From positions 29,968,965 through 30,032,964 of the forward strand of contig NC_059082.1 in NCBI RefSeq assembly GCF_020497125.1: DNA of 64,000 bases, read 5' to 3'. The DNA comes from Mauremys mutica (taxonomy: Eukaryota > Chordata > Testudines > Geoemydidae). This document shows, in pieces, positions 48,600 through 58,416 of the stretch (the stretch's first letter is position 1; each line of letters opens with the position of its first letter). The notes under the pieces were generated by a model that did no database searches, was not told where the DNA came from, and worked only from the letters and a program-made list of their open reading frames with translations. The position numbers and the translations under genes are program-made.

Positions 48600-50934
48600 C
48601 AACACATACCTTCAAAATTCTTACAACCATATCTTTGCTTTCCAAGACTATTGGTATGCAAATTTTAATAACCATTCCAAAATAAAAGAGTTGGCCAATA
48701 AAATTTCTCTCTTACTTAAGAAAATGCATTAAACCTTAGCATATCAATTTTTCTTCTAATGTATCCAAACACTTTGTATTCTAAATTAAATAAAACCAGT
48801 ATCTGCATTTCAATCTAACTCTTTAGCTTAATTTCAAATCAAACCATCTCATAAAAATATTAAACACAACAATTCTGGCCACAAAACAAACATCACAAAA
48901 CAAAACATAAAACACCAAACTTAATGTTTACTCTATTAATAAATGCATGGTATATTAAATGCTGTGCAGCTGGCATTAATTTTCTTTAATTATCTAAAAA
49001 ACAAAAACAAATCTACCCCTACTGGGCAATCAATCATTACTTAAAATATACAAATACTCTTATTACTTTTAGGCAAAACAGGGGAACATTAATACAAATG
49101 CTTTTTGGCTTGCTCTTTACTTTTAACTTCTGGTTTTAAACACTAAAAAAAAATATTACCACTTACAATGCCCTTAAAGCCTAATACAATTTTAATTACA
49201 TAGCACTGTATACATTCTTTAATTAATTTAACAAAATTATTCATAGCCAAACAATAGCAAACTAATTTCTTTGCCTAAATATTTTTTACAAACATTTCAA
49301 AGACACCAAAAACTTTTCTCTTTAGCATCTTTACAAAATTCAACTGCTGTTTTCTCCAGCAACTACAAAGTTAAATTTCACTGTGCCTTAAATCACTCCC
49401 TTAGTTCTCCAACAACCACTTTTCTCAACTTAAATTACCATTTCAAGTATCCTCCTGAATATTTAAAATCCCCATGCTTGTGCTTAATCACTTCTTCTTT
49501 CCACTACACCCTTAAAGGTTTCCAACCAGTTTTCCAATCTCTCTGTCTATTGCCTGCCCGCCTGGGCCCGATCCTTTTTTCCTCTCCAAGTTCTCTGTCT
49601 GTTGCCTGCCCGCCTGGGCCCGATCCTTTTTTCTCTGAACCGTTCCCTTTCATGGACACAAACTTATTCCACTATCAATTTAACTAGGAGGGTGCGCTTT
49701 TTAACTAGCCCCCACCCTTCTGGTCTCTTCTGTGAACAATTATCTGTACTTTCCCACCGTGGGGGCTACATTCTCATGGATATAACTTTAATTACAACAT
49801 CTGCTTTCTGCCTATCTTATTTAATATTGGCTACATCTAGTATCAAACAGCCTTGCAACTGCCACTAGTCAGCACATAACACAAGAAATTACAAAAATCA
49901 GGTAAGGCTAACAAAAGCACTTTACATAAAGGTACTTTGGGTCACACAGGCCCAAAGCCATCACCCGAGTTACCTAGATTTATGCCTAGTAACACCAACT
50001 CCTCCCCCCTTTGAGAATACTCAACAAACTTTTGGCTGAGTTTTCTCAAACTTTGAGGACAAAAAACAATTAAACTCTAGGAAGCTGGGGTTAGTAATGA
50101 GGGGGTAATTAGTTCCACATTCATCCTCCCCAAGGACCCGGCAGGATTCGGTATGTGAGAGCCCTCACCCCCCAACCGGTCCACATGCTGGGGAGGAGCA
50201 CTGCGAATATACACACTTCCACCCAGACAATGTCCAAGTATGTCTTTACAACCCCAGATCAGATGGTACTCCTAATATATCTGTAAGGGCAGTGGGCCAT
50301 CCTGGTGCTTAAAATCACTCCGAATGGCCATCCGCTGGTCATTCAGGATTTCAAACGTACTAGCTCCCACTGCAATGCTTTCTCAGCCTCAGTAATAGCC
50401 CATACCATCTCTGCCAGTAGCCTTTGGATCCTAAAACCAATGGCGAAAATGATATGTAACTCACCAACTCCAGCCTGTACTTAAATTAGCGAAGCTCCAA
50501 CAATAGGAAACTAAATAAGGGCAATATCATTTACAATCCAATTAGGGAGGGCAATACATGCTAAAAAAAAAATTTCTCCAGAACACAGGGCGCAGCCTGT
50601 AAAATAAACCCCAAAATCCAATTAATACCACATTTCTCAGCAGGAGTCCCAAATTTCTTCCTGCCAGTGTACAATTCTTTGTTTCTTCACCAGGATCAGT
50701 TCTCAATGTCCTTTTAGTCAGGAATTTCTGGACTTTGGCAATGTCAGTGATGTGAGTGTTTTTTCTTCTTTTCCACCACCGTCGTGGTTCAGCTTCTACG
50801 GAGAAGATTACCAGGACATCATCCTGTAGTGGTTTTGCTTCTTTCAAAAAAAAAAAATCCAACAACACAATGGGGGCTGCAGCGGACAAGGGAGAGGTTA
50901 GCCAGCACGTCACCTTGTCCTTTTTTCCTGCTGT
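48600..50934 (-). other. Non-coding interior of the endogenous retrovirus
   Basis: No polymerase motif is seen. From 48600 to 49500 the viral sense strand is notably poor in C (the plus strand is poor in G). At 49541-49644 a 52-bp unit (CTCTGTCTRTTGCCTGCCCG..) is present twice. Confidence 0.6.
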
Positions 50935-51778
50935 TTAGAAGCACAATGGAGCTAAAAAAAAAAAAATAGGCCAATCATCAGTAGCAGAATTCTCCTGATG
51001 TGAAGGGGTCTTTTTGCAGTAAAAATCATGGGTCCAAGCAGTCAGTCTTCTGGTTCCAAGGAGTGGGAGGGCTGCTAGGGTCTTTGGGCAGCTCTTCCAT
51101 ACCTGTAAAAAGAGACAGCTAACACATTCCGTTAGTGCCTGATAGGGTTTTTCAGCTCTCACAGCTTTTTGGGCCCAGTCAAGCCCCCCTTTGTCTTGGC
51201 TGTCCGCCAAGTCTTAGCTGTGAGCCGTGTGTCCTTGACCGGGGCCAGAAAGATTTCTTCGGTTAACTCATTCTGTTCTTTTTCCTTCCCTGCTTGGCTT
51301 CTTTTAATCTGTGAATCCTGTGTCAGAACACCCAGCTGTTGCAGCTCATACCGGAGAAGCATAACGGTTTTCCCGGCATTGTCCCAGGCTCAGACCAGCC
51401 AGCATAGGACGCCTTCTCCAGGTTCCTGCCAAAACAACTTACTTGCTTGTAGGTCCGAACGACCTCCGGGGCCACGGCACGAGCCTCTGCCTGTGCCGTG
51501 CACTCCAACGTCTTCCCGTCCAGGGCTCGCTTCCAGCGGAGCACCTCCTCGTCCTGGGCCCGAAGGGCGGTTAGGAGGAGCCTCCCCAGCTCGGAGCCTA
51601 GCCGCTCCCAGACAGTTTTATCAAAGATTGTACTCGGCTTAACGAAAAGTCCCCTTCTCTGTCCCCACCGCAGCAGGCGGGACAACGTATCAGAGGGGAG
51701 CTTTTCTCCCTGCCGTTCCGTGATGCGTATCAAATATTCATGCACCGTTTTTTCTTCCGCTGATGCAGCGGTACTCAT
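50935..51778 (-). pseudogene. Endogenous retrovirus gag remnant
   Basis: The start ATG at 51778 lies about 150 bases after the primer site. The first frame is open for 151 codons to 51323. It is charged and helical in character (LSRLLRWGQRRGLFVKP, LGSELGRLLLTALRAQDEEV), consistent with a matrix domain, and has no glycine at position 2. A frameshift near 51.39 kb moves the coding signal into a second frame (51362-51159), and a third frame follows to about 50935. There is no capsid homology region or zinc knuckle. It is therefore truncated and frameshifted. Assignment to gag rests mainly on position. Confidence 0.7.
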
Positions 51779-51909
51779 AATTCACTAGCCGCTCACCTTT
51801 GAGCTCAAATGCGTCTCCCTTCCGGACGCCCAGGAGCTGGCTCTTCCCCAGTACCTCCTGCCGCGGCTGTTCTCCCGCCTGTTCAGGACAACGACTCAAT
51901 CCGATTCGA

Positions 51910-51927
51910 ATCACGTCGGGGTCACCA
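51910..51927 (-). other. Primer-binding site for tRNA-Trp
   Basis: On the minus strand TGGTGACCCCGACGTGAT begins two bases after the LTR. It is the complement of the 3' end of tRNA-Trp, the primer type used by avian leukosis-type retroviruses. The match appears exact over 18 bases and extends a little further. Confidence 0.9.
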
Positions 51928-51929
51928 TG

Positions 51930-52348
51930 TGTTGCATCTCAGTGCATCTCATGCGGGCCAGGATAAAGCACAACAACCAATATGATTGCAAGCAGAATCG
52001 TTTATTATGTACAATGCATCATATTATATAGGCTTCTCCATATTAGCAAACGTCAGACACACCAACATCACATTGCTGCTGATTGGTTCTTTGTCCGATA
52101 CACACGCTTTTCACACGCATGGCCCTTTGCTTACACGCTTTTCACACGCATGGCCATTTCCCATGCAACTCATCTGATTATGGACTTGTTTATCACCTTG
52201 AAACTAATCCCAGCTAGGCCACCTGGCATCTGTCTCCCACGGGCTAGCTCTCAGCTTTCTCATAACAACTTTATCTAACTCCTCTGTTTTTGATGTGCTG
52301 CTGCTGTAAGTTTCCACCAAGGCAGCATAGGGATAATGTAACCCCACA
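51930..52348 (-). repeat. 5' LTR of the endogenous retrovirus
   Basis: It runs TGTGGGG to GCAACA on the minus strand and carries a TATA box (CTATATAATATG) and AATAAA before CGATTCTGC. It has a 12-nt net insertion relative to the other LTR, where the unit CACGCTTTTCACACGCATGG occurs twice. It differs from its partner by four substitutions. Confidence 0.93.
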
Positions 52349-52761
52349 ATTGAGAATATTTTCTTTATTTTCAAATATTCTGATAGTATTTGCCAATTCT
52401 TTAAAATGGGAAATAAGAACCAAAATACACACTCAAAAGAATGAAATTTCCTTCTCCCAATTTTCCCTCCATACAGGTAGCAATAAATGCAACAAGAACC
52501 AGCTTTATAAAGTTGGTGTAAAGTGTAATTCAAGCATGTGAAAATGGTACCTTTGTACACAAAAGATCTATCTCCCTTTGACTTATCCTGAAATATTTTT
52601 TTATTTCTTACTTAGGAAAGTTCCCAAATGACATATATGGGTCTTGAGTAAAGACTGAATTAAAACTTAAGGAAGGATCTCTGGATTTGGTCCCATATAT
52701 ATTCAGAGTCTTAATTTTATTTTAGAAACAAAAATAATATTTACTTTTTCTTCCTCTAAAC

Positions 52762-53418
52762 CAGGGGTGGGCAAACTTTTTGGTCTGAGGGCCGCATCTG
52801 GGTATGGAAATTGTATGGCGGGCCATGAATGAGCAGTGGGGGAGGGGAACTCTATGGGGTATAGCGGGGGTGGGGCTCTATAAGGGATGTTACCAAGGTG
52901 GGGGGAGGGAGGGATCATGTGGTGTGGCACTGAGTGGGGGGCTCTACAGGGGCGGTACGGGGGACTCCTCAGGGCTCTGCCAGCAGTGACACCAAGGCGG
53001 CCATACCAGGCACCGCCACGGATGGAGGCATCCTAGCTGGGACGGGTGTGGCCCCTGAGTGGCTTCAAGGCTCTCAAGCTTGGGGCCGTATTGGGTGCAC
53101 TGCCGCGTGGGGATGGAGGGGGAAGGAGGGTTGCCACGTGGGGGCAGGGTTCCAATCCCAGAAACCGCACAGTGAAGTCGCACCTGTGCAGTGTGGCGCT
53201 GCGTTCCGGAAGATGGTGCTCATTAAGAGAACTGCGAGTCAGGGGCTGGGGCGCGCCGGGCGGAGTGGGGCAAGCCCCCGACCCCACTCCCCATTGGGAG
53301 CACCAGGTGGGCGGAGTGGGCCAAGACCCAATCTTGCTTCCCGGTGGGAGCTCAAGGGCCGGATAAAAACGTCTGACAGTCCGGAAGCAGTCTGTGTGCT
53401 GCAGTTTGTCCACCTCTG
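52762..53418. mobile_element. hAT-type nonautonomous element with perfect 8-bp duplication
   Basis: The ends are CAGGGGTGGGCAAACTTTTT and, inverted, CAGAGGTGGACAAACTGCAG. CTCTAAAC flanks both sides exactly (52754-52761 and 53419-53426). The interior is G-rich with no transposase. It shares its ends with the 42027 element. Confidence 0.92.
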
Positions 53419-53866
53419 CTCTAAACTGATTTTTTTATGGGGTTTCATGTATATTATTTACACATAGGGGGTGTATAGAGCCAACAGCTACACAACAATG
53501 AGATGAAACCTATTCTGACTGGAATATAAAAGACAATTGTTAATCCGACCAAACGCCATCAGAACTAAACAGGCACTATTGACCTGGAGACATACAGGAA
53601 GGTGAAACATGACTTGGGAAATGCCTCAAGATTGAAGGACTTATGGCCTTTACTATAAACCAAGGTGCAGGACCCCCAGCACCAATGGGGACTGATTAAT
53701 AGGAAAAATGAAGCATTTGGGGCACACAAAACATGGTCTCCATGTGAAGGAGACAAGGAGCTTGCATTCTGTTCTCTTTCTGCTGGTAGAGGATAGCACA
53801 GAACAGAAAGTAAGGCTGCTCCTACCACTAATTTTCAGTAGAAATTCCTTTGATTTAGAAAGAATG

Positions 53867-54885
53867 TGTGACGGGTTGGATCACAGAAACCCCCTTGGGA
53901 GCTGGCACTGGATGTGCCAAGACTACTTCTACCCCTGCCTTCCCTGCCAGCTTTGGACTCCAGCACCCTGTCTTGCTGAGCCAGACACTCCCGTCTGCTC
54001 TAACACAGACCCAGGGACTGAATTACTTGCCCCACAGCTGCAGGTTTACCTGACAGCAGCTAACAGAAGCGTTCCTGTCTTTAACACTCGGATGCCCAAC
54101 TCCCAGTGGGGTCTAAACCCAAATAAATCCGGTTTACCCTGTATAAAGCTTATGCAGGGTAAACGCATAAAATTGTTCGCCCTCTATAACACTGACAGAG
54201 AGGTATGCACAGTTGTTTGCTCCCCCAGGTATTAATACATACCCTGAATTAATTAATAAGTAAAAAATAATTTTATTAAATAGAGAAAGTAGGATTTAAG
54301 TGGTTCCAAGTAGTAACAGACAGAACAAAGTAAGTCACCAAGCAAAATAAAATAAAATGCACAAATCTATGTCTAATCAAACTGAATACAGATAATCTCA
54401 CCCTCAGGAGATGCTTCAGTAAGTTTTTTCCTCAGACTGGACACCTTCCAGACCTGGGCACAATTCTTTTCCCTGGTACAGCTCTTGTTCCAGCTCAGGT
54501 GGTAGCTAGGGGATTCTTCATGATGGCTTCTCTCCTCCCTTTGTTCTGTTCTACCCCTTTATATATCTTTTGCATAAGGCGGGAATCCTTTGTCTCTCTC
54601 TGGGTTTCCACTCCCCCTCACTGGAAAAGCACCAGGTTAAAGATGGATTCCAGTTCATGTGACATGATCACAAGTCACTGAAAGACCCCAAGCCTTCATT
54701 CCCTGCAGCCTGACTCACAGGAAGGCTTGCTTGCAAACAGAGCCATCCAGTCAATTGTCCTGGTTGATGGGAGCCATTAAGATTCCAAACCACCATTAAT
54801 GGCCCACACTTTGCATAATTACAATAGGCCCTCAGAGTTATATTTCATATTTCTAGTTTCAGATACAAGATACATGGAACTGGCT
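53867..54885 (-). mobile_element. LTR, minus orientation
   Basis: On the minus strand the segment ends in GATCCAACCCGTCACA, a CA terminus, with an AATAAA signal (complement at 54272-54277) and a TATA-like ATATATAAAGGGG near 54556-54570. This order fits U3-R-U5. The other end is not clear, and no internal region or duplication was found. I recognise it as a common turtle LTR type. Confidence 0.6.
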
Positions 54886-55854
54886 CTGAGAGGCCTCTGA
54901 ATTCCCAAGTAGGAGGCAACATATCGTATATGCTCCACTCAGCCTTCCATCTATTTTTACCTGTATTTGCACCATTCTGTGTCCTATCGGTAAGAGGAAC
55001 TTTGGTCCCCATCCCCTTCGTTTCTGGACTAGGGAAAATCCTAGGAATAACAGAAACTCAGAAGACTGAGTAAAAGAGGGAACCTATGATACATGAATCG
55101 ATTCAGTGTGGCCACGGTAGCTGATCACTCTGAACTGAGTCAGACATATGTGCATATACATTACACATACATCTAACTAGGGATGCTAGCCTCTCATGAA
55201 CGCCAGAAAAGGTGGTGTGGAAAAAAAGTCAAGAGCTATAAAGATAAAGGAAACGAATGAAGCAAGTACAGGTAAAATGAAGAAAGGGGAAAAGGCTACC
55301 GAAGAGTTAGTGTGTGCGCGCACATGATATAGATAACACCCACAACTATGGTGAAGTTTCAATCCAACAGAGATTTTGCTTTTGGGAATACCTGGCTGAG
55401 AAAAGGTTAAGAAGCACTGATGGAAGGATCTTTCCAGATAACATACTTCAAGTGGCATTCAAGAGCTGCTGCCATGTCTTCAAGAAAAAATTCACATCAT
55501 CACAGATCTGGTCAAGCTCCCTCTGCTGGTCACTCGCCAGACTGCTCTGAGGGGGATCCAAACACTGACTCCCAAGTGCCCTTGGCTTTCTGGGGCTGAG
55601 CATAGTTAGGCCCTGGTCCTGGTTTTGGGCTTCTGAGCACACACTCCACATGTACCCCTCATGTCTGACACTCTCTTGGCAGTGGGGACCTCCCCAGCCC
55701 TTGATTCAATTGCCTAGGCCCTAAAACATGTGCCAGCTCACCCAACCCTCCCCAGCTACTCTTGTACTTTCCCCAAAATCCCACCAAAGAGGAAAGACTT
55801 CTGGTTTACACAGTTTAACTCTTCAGAGGCACATGAGAGTGAAAGCGCACACTT

Positions 55855-55856
<2 letters not shown>

Positions 55857-55889
<33 letters not shown>
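55857..55889. repeat. (AC)n microsatellite
   Basis: About 16 uninterrupted AC dinucleotides, followed by A. Likely polymorphic. Confidence 0.97.
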
Positions 55890-55891
<2 letters not shown>

Positions 55892-56292
55892 TCTAAAACG
55901 CTATTACTCTTTACTTAGTGGCCTGAGAAATAACACCTATATGTGTTTCCCTGCCTCAGTGCCTCACCACTCTGGAGAGTTCTTTGGGCTATGAAATAGC
56001 CCTCTGCGGCATCTCATCCTTCCCCTACCACTCATGTTTTTTCTTCAGAATCCTGGAGCCTTTCTAAGTCAGCTAACTTTCTGACTGTGGCATGTCCTAC
56101 AATTAAACTGGAAACCCACTCCCTAGTGAAAGTATGCTCGTCTCTCTTCTTCTCTCCTGACCAAAGCTTCTTATCCCTACCTCAGTAAGTCCCTCAAGTT
56201 TACATGTCCCCATCAACAACACCTAGTTCCTTTGTTCTGCTGCTGGGAAATTTTCCACTCTCCCCTTTCCCAGCCCACTGCAGAGAAACTTG

Positions 56293-58413
56293 AGCCTGGT
56301 CTACACTAGGCGTTTAAACCGGTTTTAGGAGCGTAAAACCGATTTAACGCCACAACCGTCCACACTAGGAGGCACCTTATATCGATTTTAATGGCTCTTT
56401 AAACCGGTTTCTGTACTCCTCCCTAACGAGAGGAGTAACGCTAGTATCGGTATTAACATATCGGATTAGGGTTAGTGTGGACGCTGATCGACGGCATTGG
56501 CCTCCGGGAGCTATCCCACAGTGCACCAGTGACCGCTCTGGACCGCAATCTGAACTCGGATGCAGTGGTCAGGTAGACAGGAAAAGCCCCGCGAACTTTT
56601 GAATATTTCCTGTTTGCCCAGCGTGGAGCTCCGATCAGCACGGGTGGCGATGCAGTCCGAAATCAAAATTAAAAAAGAGCTCCAGCACGGACCATGCGGA
56701 TGTGATCGCTGTAAGGGCAGGCAAATCCGTTCTATCAGCGCTCCGTTACAGAAGATGAAATTCAGAATCCTTTTTTAAAAATCTCCAGACAGACGCCATA
56801 GCAGGGACTCAGCGCACTGCAGCATGACAAGCGTAACGGAAAGCCAAAGAATCAAATGGACGCTCATGGACTGGAGGACTGAAGCTATCCCACAGTTCCT
56901 GCAGCCTCCGAAAAGTATTTGCATTCTTGGCTGAGCTCCAAATGCTTCTAGGGTCAAACACAGTGTCCGCGGTGGGTCAGGGCATAGCTTGGCAATCTAC
57001 TCACCCCCCACACACACCCCCAGAAGCGAAAGGGAAAACAATCCTCTGACTCTTTTACATGTCACCCTATCTTTACTGAATGCTGCAGATAGACACGATG
57101 CTGCAGCCGTCAACACCAACATCATCACTCCCCCCCTGCCATGGGTGGCTGATGGTACAAAAGGACTGGTAACCGTCCTCGTCATCAGCCTATTGGCACA
57201 TGGGGCAGTAACCATGCTGACTAGCATCCGTCAGGTCGATCAAGGGCGCCTGGCCCTAATTTTTTCTGGTGGTGGATGGTGCAATATGGCTGGTAACCAT
57301 CGTCATCATAGCAACAGGGGGCTGAGCTCCATCAGCCCCCACCCTTCATGTGTAAAGAAAAGATTCAGTTGCCCCTGGACTAGCAGAGGGATGCTGGGCT
57401 TCTCTCCTACACACTGCTTAATGTCCTGTCTGGACTATCATAGCAGCTGGAGGCTGCCTTCCACTCATTTCTCACTAACAAGTCACCATGTCTTATTCCT
57501 GCATTCTTTATTACTTCATCACACAAGTGGGGGGACAATGGTATGGTAGCCCAGGAAGGCTGGGGTAAGAACGGAATGAACAGGTGGTGTTGTTACAGGA
57601 GCACCCCCTGTGAATAGCATACAGATCATAATTTCTGCAGGATCTGACACAGAGCAGCTGTGCTCTCTGGTTCTATGATACAGTGGTTATCTAGTACACT
57701 TGCCTATATTCTAGGCAGGACTGATTCTATTTTTAGATACCAAAAAGGAGGGATTGACTCAGGGAGTCATTCCCAATTTTGGCTTTTGCGCCCCTGGCTA
57801 AGAGCAGCCAGGGGCACTTATGACAGCAGCAAATGGTACAAAAGGACTGGTAGCCATGATCATCTTAGTTCCAATTTATGGAAGGGTTTGGATGGTGCAA
57901 TATGGCTGGTAACCATCTCTGCTGTCATGCAAAAGCAAAAGCATGCTTCTGTGTAGCGCTGCTGAATCGCCTCTGTGAGCGGCATCTAGTACACATACGG
58001 TGAGAGTCACAAAAGGCAAAACAAGCTCCATGATTGCCATGCTATGGCATCTGCCAGGGCAATCCAGGGGAAAAAGGCGCGAAATGCTTGTCTGCCGTTG
58101 CTTTCCCAGAGGAAGGAGTGACTAACGACATTTACCCAGAACCACCCGCGACAATGATTTTTGCCCCATCAGGCACTGGGATCTCAACCCGGAAGTTCCA
58201 AGGGGCGGCGGGGGAGGCTGCGGGAACTATGGGATAGCTAGGGAATAGCTACCCACAGTGCAACACTCCAGAAGCCGACGCTAGCCTCGGACCGCGGACG
58301 CACACCACCGAATTAATGTGTTTAGTGTGGCCGCGCGCAATCGATTTTATAAAATCTGTTTTACAAAACCGGTTTATGCAAATTTGGAATAGTCCCGTAG
58401 TGTAGACGTACCC
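56293..58413. mobile_element. PIF/Harbinger-type element (copy 2, longer)
   Basis: The ends are AGCCTGGTCTACACTA and, inverted, GGGTACGTCTACACTA, flanked by TTG at 56290-56292 and 58414-58416. Its first 670 bp and last 370 bp match copy 1 at 6093-7098. The extra 1.1 kb (about 56960-58055) is absent from copy 1 and contains an internal duplicated motif. A Myb-like remnant near 56700 is heavily decayed, and no transposase is seen. Confidence 0.85.
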
Positions 58414-58416
58414 TTG

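Larger units (their letters stand above)
47922..52348 (-). mobile_element. Young, internally deleted endogenous retrovirus
   Basis: The provirus has two LTRs in minus orientation (5' LTR 51930-52348, 3' LTR 47922-48328) and is bounded by ATTGAG at 47916-47921 and 52349-52354, a perfect 6-bp target duplication. It has a tRNA-Trp primer site, a gag start, a polypurine tract and the end of env. At 4.4 kb it is about half the usual length. I see no reverse transcriptase, RNase H or integrase, so pol and most of gag and env are missing. The 6-bp duplication and tRNA-Trp primer point to an alpha/beta-type (class II) relative. Confidence 0.93.

Noticed and set aside
47922..52348. The two 0.4-kb repeats as an independent pair of MITEs
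   Set aside because: TG..CA ends, TATA and AATAAA signals, primer site, polypurine tract and one outer 6-bp duplication show they are LTRs of a single provirus.
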